Notes under the pieces: generated by a model
The model's database searches: none
The model's input: the letters and a program-made list of their open reading frames with translations, nothing else
What the model was told of the DNA's origin: nothing
In this document: positions 34,501 to 45,155 of the stretch, one piece after another
How positions within the stretch are numbered: position 1 is the first letter of the stretch
How the letters are laid out: every line of letters starts with the position of its first letter
Made by a program: the position numbers and the translations under genes
From: Cryptomeria japonica
Lineage: Eukaryota > Streptophyta > Pinopsida > Cupressales > Cupressaceae
NCBI RefSeq assembly: GCF_030272615.1
Contig: NC_081412.1
Coordinates: forward strand, 40,976,791-41,040,790
DNA: 64,000 bases
Direction: 5' to 3'

Positions 34501-36704
34501 ATCAACCTCTATTACTATACATATCAGCTACTTCAACAACACTAGGGGCACTCTTAGCACAACAAGTTGCTGAGGGCAAAGAAAAGGTAGTATACTATAT
34601 TAGTCATACATTGGTGGGATATGAGCTAAACTACACACCAATTGAGTGTGCATGTCTCGCTGTGGTCTTTGATTCGCAGAAATTATGACATTACATGCTA
34701 ACTCATAAGACTAAGTTGGTTGCAAGGATCGATCCATTGAAATACCTTCTCAATAAAGCAACACTTACTGGGCAACTAGCCAAATGGGTGATGCTCCTGA
34801 GTGAATTTGACGTCGAGTATGTGGATAGAAAAGCAATAAAAGGACAAGCTATCATAGATCAGTTAGTAGATGCTCCCATATTAGATGATGTTCCTCTAAT
34901 TTCAGAATTTCCAGATGAATCCATTTTAATAGTGTCACATGCAAAGCCTTGGCAACTATACTTTGACGGCTCATACACATAGCATGGGGCAGGAGCTGAC
35001 ATCCTCTTCATAACTCCTCAAGGGGAATCTATACCAAAATCATATCAATTATCATTTCCCTGCACTAATAACATAGTGGAATATGAGGCATTAACAACTA
35101 GATTACGAATTGCAGTTCAGTGGAAGATCCAAGAACTTCATGTTTTTGGGGACTCTCAACTTGTAATTCATCAAGTAACTAATGAATACCAAAAAAAGGA
35201 TGAGAAATTAATGCCCTATAAAATAATGGTGGATGACTTGAAACAACAGTTCATGAAGATAGACTTTGAGCAGATACCAAGAGAGCAAAATCGAGCTGCA
35301 GATGCCATGGCTACAATTGCTTCACTAATTGATCTACCACCAAATGAGACCCGCTATGAGTTCTTGGTGGATAACCTTTTGGTTCCCTCATATGAAATCA
35401 CTCTTACCGAGATAATATGTATTATCAGTCTTGAGTCCCAGTTATATGGTGCCATTTTCACATACCTTCGTGACACTATCCTACCTCTTGACCTATCCAA
35501 TAACCAACGTCGCACTTTCATTTGCCAATCCTCTCAATACATCATTTTAGCTGATATCCTATACCGTCAAGGTCTAGATGGCACTCTTCTTAGATGTTTA
35601 TAAAGCGATGAAGCTTAGATTGCGTTACATGAAGTACATGAAGGGATATGTGGTCCACATTCTAGTGGTCCTACCTTAGCCAAGAAACTCATTAGGACTA
35701 GATATTACTGGCCCAACATGGAAAAAGACTCATATCAGTTTGTCAAGAAATGTAAGCAGTGTGAACTTCATTGAGATCTCATTCATGTGCTAGCACAAGA
35801 ACTTCAACCAATTGTGACTCCTTGGCCCTTTTGTCAGTGGGGACTCGATCTCATAGGCAAGATTCACCCTCCATCTTCCAACGGTCATAAATTCATCATT
35901 ACTGCCACAGAGTATTTCACAAAATGGATCAAAGTGGTGCCTCTTATACAAGTCACTAGAAAACAAATTTCTACATATACTCTCAACTATATCATTTGTC
36001 GATACAGTATTCCTGTTTCCATCATCACTGATAACGGGCATCCCTTCAAAAATTAGGATGTTCATGAACTCTGTGACCACTTCCATATTATCCATCATTT
36101 TTCCACACCTTATTATCCCCAAGGTAATGGTCAAGCTGAGGCGTCTAATAAAACAATCCTTAAGATCTTGAAAAAGATAGTCGATGACGTTAGCTGCAAT
36201 TGGCATATCCAGCTTAATCCCACACTTTGGGCTTACCGCACACCTACAGGAGCTACACCCTATTCACTTGTCTACGGCACTGAAGCTATCTTTCCTATTG
36301 AGGTCGAGTTACCCTCTTGACGAGTCTCTTTGCAAAACATTATTAGTGATGAAGACTATAGGGTCTCTCGCTTACAAGAACTTGAACTATTGGATGAACA
36401 AAGACAAACTGCTTTTAATCATCTCAAGGTTTATCAATAATGAATGAATCACAGCTATAATCATAAAGTTAAGCCTCTCACATTTGAGGTGGGTGACTTA
36501 GTTCTCAGAGAAAATCCTAAAAATCAGCAAGACAGAGAGAAGAAGGGCAAGTTCGAACCAAACTGGCTTGGTCCTTACATCATCACAATAGCATATGGAT
36601 CTGGTGCATATCAGCTCTCAACTACAAAGGGTGAACCTTTGGAGGATCCTATCAACAACATGCACCTTCACAGGTTTTACACACAGCTCTTCCGAGTATC
36701 CTAA
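31590..36704 (+). pseudogene. Ty3/gypsy pol (gypsy 2), Tat type
   Basis: A 1,700-codon polyprotein in one continuous frame with about 16 in-frame stops and no net frameshift. Order: protease with LIDGGACLN at about 31740; a G-patch segment with YGKGFKILQKFGYDGKSPLG at about 32450; RT (33640-34100) with LPNIDLI and catalytic YVDD at 34077-34088; a first RNase H (about 34380-34690); a second RNase H starting YFDGSYT (34955) with NNIVEYEAL, FGDSQLV and NRAADAMA, the Tat hallmark; integrase (35630-36420) with HHCC zinc site (HEGICGPHSSG, CKQC), catalytic Asp in QWGLDL and TDNG and Glu in GQAEASNK; and a GPY-type tail (LGPYII). Gag and the 5' LTR are missing; the left edge falls just before protease. 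Most stops fit C-to-T change. Confidence 0.92.
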
Positions 36705-38170
36705 TTCAAAAAAAATAAAAATCATAAAACATAAAAAATCGTTACTTGGTGAAAACCTGGCAAACAGGCGCCTTGTGACACAAAAAAAAAGTAAAGAAAT
36801 TTTTTTTGTCCAATGGTGAGAGCCACTTTGGTGGTGCCCTGGGCAAGTACCATGGTAAAAAATGGGTCACCAACGCCATGCATAGAGACATTGCTCCTCC
36901 CTCCTTCAGGATTCCATCTCATCCTTTTACTTTGCACACACTCACAGCATATTCATCCATAATAAACTTACACATTCCCATCATGGCTTGTTATTGATCT
37001 ACCCAAGATTGGTTAGCCATTCATAATAAACCTCCCTTTCCCCCTCTTTACATCCATAATAAATCAGCTCCTATCTATGGCTAAGGCAAATCCTACGTCT
37101 AGTGATGGGTGTGGAATTGAGAGCATCGCCTATTTTGAGGAGTACAATTTATTTCTTCTTCAATCTAGCCGTGCACAATCCACAATAAAGTTTCACTTTC
37201 TCTGTAATAAAGTATTAGTTGCATGGATTCAATTAGTTTTAGATGAGACACAATAGCAACAATGGGCTTCAAACAAATCAAATCTTTCAACAGACTCAGA
37301 CAACATTATGGTTCAGTGTTATCTATCATTTTTGTGAAAGTAAACATTGTGACCACAATCAAATAAGACTTATACAAGTGACAAGAGACACTAAACCTGA
37401 GGACTACAGTGGATGTTGGTGTTGAGTCTTGGTTTTCTTTTGATATTTATCTTTTAGTGACATGTCTTTTAGCTTTTCTGGGATGTCTCTGACTAGAGAT
37501 TCTATCTCCAAGATGTCTTTGACTAGAAAGGCGAGGATGGGGTATCGTCACCTATTTTTCTTTTGTTGTTTGCAGATTGTCTCTTAGTAATGCTATGACT
37601 TGTCCAAGGATATGAGGACATTGTAAGTCTAGTATGAACTGGGGCATTCCTTGTTTGTGATTGTCTTATCTCCATGCAAATAGGTACAATGACTTTTTGG
37701 GTCGAACATATGCCTCGATTGTCATAACCTATTTTCCCATAATAAAGCTCAATGATGATAACACACAAGAAGCTCTTTCATTTTCATATCTTCTATCTTC
37801 CATCCCCCTTTCTTGATTGACTTCCATTGTCCTTCTCAAGTCCGTGTAGCTCACTATCACATGACTGAATATAATGACATGCCAAAAATATTTGCATTTC
37901 ATGTAGTTGCACCTACATTACCACATATAAGCATTTCATACATACATATAGGTATCACAATTGCATCACATAACACATGTCAACACATTCTACATTTTAC
38001 TCATGCATTACCATATTCATTTGCATTTCATACATTCACATTTGCATCATACATAACATATTAAAAACATAAAAGAACAAAAATATTGCATTTTATCATG
38101 TACATATTTGCATCCATAACATAAGCATCACATAGGTATACATGCATATAGCTATCGCAAAGATGAATCA

Positions 38171-38207
<37 letters not shown>

Positions 38208-38312
38208 GTCATGATACAATGATGTCAAAAATCATATGGCTACAATCACCCGAAGGTGTCTACATCATCATACAAAATGGTACAAAACTGATACATAGGG
38301 AGCCCTCTATGG
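36705..38312 (+). other. gypsy 2 non-coding region between pol and PMD gene
   Basis: No sense-strand gene. From 37577 onward it matches gypsy 3 from 58763 at about 94% by eye. It ends at the stop codon of the antisense PMD gene. Confidence 0.7.
38175..38203. repeat. (AT)14 microsatellite
   Basis: An uninterrupted AT run. The matching place in gypsy 3 (about 59404) has only five AT units, so the run expanded after the copies separated. Confidence 0.95.
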
Positions 38313-40227
38313 CTATGATGAACTCCCTCCCTCGGAGCCACCTGGTCTCGATGGAGTCTGAGCCCTAGAAGGACACATTCCAGGATCATCCCTCCTATCC
38401 CCTCTATTTGGTGGTGGTGGAGGACCCATAACCCCACCACTGGACTCTTGTGTCCTCTAACTCCCTCTAGTAGTTGTCGCTGTACGCGATGGTCTGCGAA
38501 AGCTCCTCGCCTGCTGCTCTGGTGGCACTACCTTATAGTATAGGTCTTGCCAATAGCCTATCTCCTCCCCTGCCCACAGAACTTAGGCATATCTAGCCCT
38601 TGTGTCCTCTATCGCCTACCTCTCAATCCTCAGTGCTGTCTCAGCCTCAGTGTAGCACTGGATAGCCTGATCTCACTCCCGCTTAGTGTCCCTAACCTGT
38701 CTCCTAAGTTGATCCCTCTCCCTCTCTAGCTCCTGGATCTCATTTGCCTGTCCCTATCAGATCTCCCTTAGCTCAAATAGCTCATCCTCCTCCTCCTTGG
38801 CCCCCTGTGGCTCCCCCTATACTGGTGCCTGTGCCTATGCCTGTGCCTTTGCCTATACCTGTACCTGCCTCTATCCCTATCCCTGCACCTTTCTAGGCCC
38901 CTGTGCTGCTAGCACTTGTAATAGAAATCCACCTCGACCCCTCACCACCCAAGCCTATCTCTCCTCCACACCCTCTCTCTGTGGAGCCACTCTCCTCTCT
39001 CTAACTGCACCCTGCCTCCTCCATCGGCCTCTACCTCCACCATCTCCATCATCATCCTCATCCTCTCTGCCATCTCCATCTATCAGCTCTCCTGGATCTA
39101 TCAAGCATGGAAATGGATGCTCTACCCAATATGCAGTATACTCTGCATCCATCCCTACATCCTCAATCTCGGGCCACATATCCCATGGAAAGGGAACCAT
39201 CTCCATCAGCTGCATCACTACCTGATCATATAACAATAGTGACCCAAAGTGTGCTTTGTCTCGCACTATCCATGCATACATACCAGAACCCTGTGGCATC
39301 CGTTGGATCCTGCCAAACTGCCTGCATACCCTGTCTACCAACTACCTCTCCAGTACATAGGGCATTCACCCAATCAGATATCTGCTCCTGAAGGTATACG
39401 GTAGCTCTACTACATCATCCTCCCACTACTCACACTCGCAATATGGCCTCCATATCATAGTGTCAATCTCATCGATCACTCGACGCTAGTGCTCTAGCCT
39501 GCCAATCTGTGGCTATGAGATAATCATATCATACAGATGAACAAAATTGTGTCCATGAGCCCAGCCTCTGAAATGTATCGGCCATGTGACTGGTAGATGC
39601 TCATATGCCGAAACCTGCAACAATCTAACTCTGCAGCCCAATCCTATGGATCCATGATAAACAAACTGATGAAGCTCATAGTACAAGTGTGCCAGCACAC
39701 ACGGTCCCTAGGCATATCTAGTATGTTGTGTAACCAGTGTCTCCAAGGTGCTCCCCCAGCCCACAGGAACCCACTAATCACTCCTCCTAGCACTGCTGGT
39801 AGTGCTAGTCCTGTCACTGTCATCATGTCCCAAGCCATATGTCCAGCCCTCATCTCTATTCCCGGATCCCAGAACACTCATCTTAGGGCCTCCCTGTCTC
39901 CATCTCGATCGTAGGGTATTAGCTCCCCATCAATCGGTATCCCTAGTATCCTATATACATCCTCTAAGGTGACTGTCATCTCACCCATAGGCAAATGAAA
40001 AGTGCATGTCTCTGAATGCCACCTCTCAGCCAGTGCAGTCAATAACCCCATGTTCGTATGAAACTCAGGCACATACAGAATGAATCTCAAACCCATAACC
40101 TCAATGGCAGCTTAGTCCTCAAATGTCAGCTCTAGTCATAACCTCTGAGTCGATGGGAATCTCTCTCGTGTCTCCAACATAGGTAAGCACTCTTGCAATC
40201 AAGCAAATCAACTTTGTCAGTCAAAGT

Positions 40228-40545
40228 GGCATTCCCTATTCATCACAAAATGTTACTTATTATCCTAAGTGCTTATGATACTCTATCCTAGTGACACTCA
40301 CTGTTCATCACAAAGTGTTGCTATTTATCCTAGTGACACTCACTGTTCATCAAAAAGTGTTGCTATTTATCCTAGTGGTACTCCCTGTTCATCACAAAGT
40401 ACTACGTTTTAGCACTCCCTATTCATCACAAAGTGCTGCTCATATTTGCACTCACTATTCATTACAAAGTGCTGCTCCTATTGTTACTCCCTATTCATCA
40501 TAAAGTACTATGTCTTGGTACTCATTGTTCATCACAAAGTGCCTC
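40228..40545. repeat. minisatellite in PMD intron (gypsy 2), array 1
   Basis: About nine diverged units of 30-40 bases built on TGTTCATCACAAAGTGCTGC with linker CTCATATTT or CTATTTATCCTAGTG. Entirely inside the predicted intron. Confidence 0.88.
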
Positions 40546-40744
40546 GATTTATCCTATCCTAGGGCTATACTTGAGTGTATCCTTTTGAGTAGTTTCCTAA
40601 TTGGCAACGTATGTTCTATCACAAAATTGTCAATCCTAGCCATATCTGCTATCCTAGTCTTCCCTAGAGGACCTGCTTGAGTGTATCCTCTCAGTAGCTT
40701 ATCCAATCGACAACGTATGTTCATCACAAAACTGTCAATTTGAC

Positions 40745-41065
40745 CTTGAAGACATAAATGCGCCTTCATGACATAAATGCGCTGACATACTACACAAATG
40801 CATCTGCTCTGCACAGATGCACCTGAAATACATACACGTGCCTCTGCTCTGCATAGATGCACCTATCCTGCACAGACATGCCTCTACTCTGCATAGACAC
40901 ACCTATCCTACACAGACACACCTGTCTTGCATAGATGTGCCCACATTGCACAAACACGCCTGCATAATGCAAATGCGCTCGCATTTGACACATACGCTTT
41001 TCCCCAACATAAACGTGCCTGGCACCAATGCAGATGACCTTGGCACCAATGTAGACATGCCTACA
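40745..41065. repeat. minisatellite in PMD intron (gypsy 2), array 2
   Basis: About eleven units of roughly 25-29 bases built on CATAGATGTGCC and CACAGACACACCT. The short frames read through it are repeat artefacts. Confidence 0.85.
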
Positions 41066-41322
41066 CATTTTTGATATTATCCTAAAGTGCATTTATTGCA
41101 CTACCTAAGATGCATTAATGACAACAATTAATGTGACAAAGTACAAGGAAGTTTTGTGGTACTTACTATCTCTCCTACATATGCTGGCCTCTGAAATCGG
41201 TGAACGCGATCGAATCTGTGCACTAATGCCATCGCTACTGACTGTTGCTGCTCTATTCTCTCTCTACACTCTGATCTCTTGGATGTGTGGATGACGATGA
41301 GGATGTATTCCCCTCGTGGTCT

Positions 41323-41330
41323 ATTTTATA
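41323..41330 (-). promoter_or_regulatory. TATA box of antisense PMD gene (gypsy 2)
   Basis: Minus-strand TATAAAAT within TCTATAAAATAG, 91 bases upstream of the exon 1 ATG. The same position in gypsy 3 reads TATAAGAT. Confidence 0.6.
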
Positions 41331-41573
41331 GACTGCCCTAGCCCTAGTGCTAGCCCTTGTCTCTCGAGCTAGTCTTCTTTATCCCGTGACTCTGTCACTC
41401 TATCCTATCTGGTCAGTCCTTTCTAACCTTTCTTTCTTATCGAGAGATTGTCTATGATCTTTTCACACATTTTCATCCAATCTCTTGAGGGGGCATATCA
41501 TTCCCATCTTGGGGCAACTTTGTATCAGTTCATCTTATCTTCTTTGAAACAACACGACAAGCTGCATTGTCTC

Positions 41574-41587
41574 AAAGAGGGGCAAAA
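41574..41587 (+). other. polypurine tract of gypsy 2
   Basis: AAAGAGGGGCAAAA directly before the TGTAGACACC start of the 3' LTR; identical at 62760 in gypsy 3. Confidence 0.88.
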
Positions 41588-42369
41588 TGTAGACACCTAA
41601 AATTGTCATGTCTAATTAAATAAATATTTTATTTATTTAATTATTTTAGCTTAATTCTTCCATTAATTAAATAAATCCTTATTTATTTAATTAATTCATT
41701 TATCCTCTTCTAGCCTTATTTCTCATTTAAATAAATACTTTATTTATTTAAATTATCCTTTTCCTAAATTAAATAAATATCTTATTTATTTAATTGATCC
41801 CACTTCTTCTATTAATTAAATAAATCTTTATTTATTTAATTAATTCATTAGCCTTTTCTACCTATGACACATGTCATTCATCTCTTAATTCCTACACTAC
41901 CTACCCTCTTATTATTTTATTATTTCCTCTACCTACCCTTTAATCATAGCCGACCATTTATCTTTTACACCTCTCAATCTTATCCCTCCATTTCATATAG
42001 TGTCTTCTATATAAGGAGATGCTTCCTTCATTATCAACCCTATGCATCCTGATCAATCGACTACACTACGCCTTTTGCACTTTCATATGCGATCCTACTT
42101 GCAACCACATTTCCGTTCTTTGTTGCGATCTTGTGCACATATAAAATCTGAGAGCAAATATATCAAGCAAGATCAATGGAGATAGGAAGAATGGAGATCC
42201 AAACCCTATTGGACATGTGATGGTATAATCTTTGTGATTTCATTTGATTTACATTGTCTTAGGTAATCTTCATATGTTATTGTGGATCTTTGTTGTTGCT
42301 AGGCTAGGGTTTTGTGGTTGAATTCATTTAGTCTTTCAACATTGTTGTTATCCATTTTCACCGTATACA
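41588..42369 (+). repeat. 3' LTR of gypsy 2
   Basis: 782 bases from TGTAGACACCTAAAATTG to CACCGTATACA. Its end is fixed by comparison with gypsy 3, which matches up to the same point and then diverges. The first 260 bases hold five perfect or near-perfect AT-rich palindromes. TATATAAG at 42008-42015 is the likely promoter TATA box. Confidence 0.9.
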
Positions 42370-42546
42370 TTACCATTTCATGTACTTTTATGTTACCATT
42401 TTGGGGAGTAGTGTAGATTGTAATCTTTGCAAAAGGGGTAGTGTATATGCTTAGGGGGGATAATTTTGATTATGGCATTTTTGTTGTAAAAACACTTAGA
42501 TGTCAAAATTTTCCTAAGTGTTGCCATCAATGCCAAAGGGGGAGAT
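42370..42546 (+). other. copia-type tail and polypurine tract
   Basis: Non-coding tail with G-rich phrases GGGGAGTAGTGTAGAT and AAAGGGGTAGTGTATAT, then the polypurine tract CCAAAGGGGGAGAT (42533-42546) against the LTR at 42547. It is the 3' end of the P/C-type element interrupted by gypsy 2. Confidence 0.75.
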
Positions 42547-43700
42547 TGTTGGCATTTTGATGATGTTTTGATTGTCATTGACGGACACACACTTTCTTGA
42601 TATATGAGTTATGCTCAACTAGTAATTGCTCCAACCAGTATTGTGTATTATTGAATGTATAGTCTTTAAACTATCGGTGTTTTGTAGAAAATGGTTTACC
42701 AGTCACAGATTGTATGAAGACCGCAAGCGGTATGAAGACCCCAAGTGGTAAGAGGATCCCAAGTGGTTCAAGGAGCTCAAGAGGTATGAAGGAAGAAAGT
42801 GGTAGTTAACTTTTGATCAGAACACTATGATCTACCAGTCTTCATTTTTGACAACCAATAATCGATATATTGTATTAACTGGTATTATTGTATTGTGTGA
42901 TGAGTTATCATCCACCAACACTTTGGCGGTGTTTTTGTGTCATGTTACCAAATGTGTCTAGATACACTGAACCTAGGAACTTGTAGTCTAATCCTATTGG
43001 ACCGACATGAAATCATTTCCTTTATAAGGACATCATGTCTAGGGTTTGGATGTGAGATGTGTGATATGAGATATAGAATAGAAAAGGTTATGTGCGATCA
43101 TCGAAGAGAAGATTAGTTTTCTATGAAGAGATAGAGTGTGGAGATATTGAAGACTAAAGTAATATTGAAATGCATTAACAATGAGCTATCAAAGATCTAA
43201 TTAAGCATAATGTGTTATTGTCTAGATCATTCACTTGTTGATTACTAATATCTTCGACAAGTCTGAAACCCTTAACTGGGTAGGCCCAACAACTTGCCTT
43301 TGTAAATCCTCTAACAAGGTGGTTCACAACTATGGATCTGAAATTCTTTAACAAGGTAGTCTTTAATAGGACTTATCTCCTAATAGAGATCTAGATTCCT
43401 AACTGGATCTGTTCTGGTGAAGAACATTGTATGACCTTAACCAATCTGGTTTCTATTCTGCAGATAGTTACTTGTGAGATTCTTCTCACTGTGGTTTTTC
43501 CCATTTGGGTTTCCACATCAAATATCTTGTGTTATGGTCATTGTGCTCTTGTGGGTGAATGCTTTGTTTTCTATTTGGTTTGCATTTATCTTAATCGGTT
43601 TATTAGTGAATCTGTTGTACCAGTTATTTGCTAAACTGTTTAAAAGTTTGTTTATAGTATTTTTTGGTATATTAATTCACCCCCCTCTTAGTATTCATCA
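42547..43700 (+). repeat. 3' LTR of copia-type element P
   Basis: 1,154 bases, TGTTGGCATTTTGATG to ATTCATCA, paired with 10596-11744. It follows a polypurine tract, so it is a 3' LTR. Confidence 0.88.
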
Positions 43701-44097
43701 TACTACATTGAAGTTGCGACCCCTCCCCAACATATTATGTTTCCCTTGTAGCTCCTCCTTCCACTTTCTCTGATCGTGGGCATGAAGGCTTGAGGTCCTC
43801 TTCTATTTTAGAGACAACTTTTCTTCCTGTCGGGACCCAGTATCCTTTCCAAGAAGGGAGATGCTCTGTTGAATAGAACGTCAGATATCACACTCCATCC
43901 GGATGAATCAGGGTGATATTGGTGTGGCTCAAGTGGGTTTTCTTCTACCAATTTTCAGTTGAAAATATTAATTCATAGGTGCTAGCACATGGATATAGAA
44001 TATCTTTGTAATAGAATTGCATGTGGCCTTTTAGGCCTAATTGTTGAGAGTAAATTTGTTGTTGACGTGTGTCTTTTGGCCTAAAGATTGATGATCC
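43701..44097. other. unassigned DNA between LTRs
   Basis: Nothing recognised. It separates the P 3' LTR from a minus-strand copia LTR and may be a scrap of another retroelement (AAGGGAGATGCTCTGTTGAA resembles a polypurine tract plus LTR edge, unproven). Confidence 0.35.
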
Positions 44098-45155
44098 TAT
44101 TAGGTCCCAGAGACAACTAAGAGGGAGGGGTGAATCAGTTGTCTAACAAATTCAAACCAAAAACAACTTAACCAACTTAATGCTTAATACCGGTAAACCA
44201 GTCTAATATGCTAGTAGATAGTTTTAATAGTTAATTGCAATACCGGTAAGGATTAATGCATGAAACAAAAAGACAAAGTCATTCACAACATATAACACCA
44301 ATATTTGTACGTGGAAACCCTGTAAGGGGAAAAACCACGGTGGGAAACCTTACCCACAATCAGATGATACTACTGCAGATAGTAAGTGTATACAAATGGG
44401 GTCTGCACATGCAGAAAGGCCAAGCTCCTAGAGCTCACTGCTCAATCACAAATAGGAGTCACACTGACTACAATTGGATGGTTAAATCCAATAAGAATGC
44501 ACTGCTCAAAATAACATCTTCATATGCTAGATTTAGTACCAGTGTAGTTCTGATTGTCTTCACAAAAACCCTCCTTCAACCTTCAAATGATGTATGTGTG
44601 TATAGCTCTGCTTATTCTCACATATATCTTGACACAATCCCTTTTCGCATTCCACACCCGATCTTACAAATAAGATCTTACATTTATACCATACCCTAAG
44701 ACCAATTTTAGTAGGTTAGCTCTAAAGGATAATACAATAAAATTAATTTACAAATCAATTAATACCCAATGCAATAACTGATTCACCATGTCGGCTTAAT
44801 GCATTTACAACAATAATAAGTCATCTTCATAGCATACCATGCTGATATAGAAAAGATAAACCTGTCAGTGTAACCTGGACCTATTTGTTGGTAACAACAA
44901 ATATGTAAATGCGAATATGCCAATTAACAAACCTTCAAGACAAAGTGTCCAAATGATGTCTTCAACATAACCATGTATTTTCCATATCATTCCAAGTGTC
45001 GGTGATCATTATATCCTGTCGGTGTACCAGATACTGGTGACAGTTCATAAGTCATTTGCTTGTCGGTGAATGTTGCTGATTCTCCAAAGTGCCAGAGTTG
45101 ATAAGTGTTTAGTAAGTATTGACATCAATGACAAAACCATACCAAAATACTAACA
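44098..45155 (-). repeat. 3' LTR of a minus-strand copia-type element
   Basis: On the minus strand it opens TGTTAGTATTTTGG at 45155, after a polypurine tract (CCAAAGGAGGAGAT, 45156-45169), and ends near 44098 beyond CACCCCTCCCTCTTAG. The shape equals the N and P LTRs, so it is the same broad group but a different family. The interior that should follow fades out within about 100 bases; the rest of the element is missing. Confidence 0.82.

Larger units (their letters stand above)
38313..41232 (-). pseudogene. antisense plant mobile domain (PMD) gene in gypsy 2
   Basis: Opposite-strand gene between pol and 3' LTR. Exon 1 runs from ATG at 41232 to 41167 (22 codons, MALVHRFDRVHRFQRPAYVG). A GTAAGT donor starts at 41166. 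Exon 2 starts at 40192 and ends at a TAG at 38315-38313. Exon 2 carries the PMD core: GLLTALAERWHSET, then TFHLPMGEMTVTLEDVYRIL, then GIPIDGEL. Later parts include YELHQFVYHGS, LPVTWPIHFRG and an acidic GDGREDEDDDGDGGG stretch. Stops and one frameshift (near 39690) break it, and the acceptor preceding 40192 reads AA instead of AG. PMD proteins such as Arabidopsis MAIN and MAIL1 act in the nucleus in gene regulation and transposon silencing; retroelement-borne PMD copies are known in plants. A TATA box sits 91 bases before the ATG. Confidence 0.85.

Noticed and set aside
38547-39914. Plus-strand frames over the PMD region (also 59664-61198)
   Set aside because: They are shadows of the antisense PMD gene; the minus strand holds the recognisable domain.
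40228-40545. Regular short repeats that could suggest a CRISPR array
   Set aside because: Units are diverged and of varying length with no unique spacers or cas genes, and the setting is a plant retroelement intron.
10591-43705. A target duplication for the P LTR pair
   Set aside because: GACTG on the left and TACTA on the right do not match, so no duplication is claimed.
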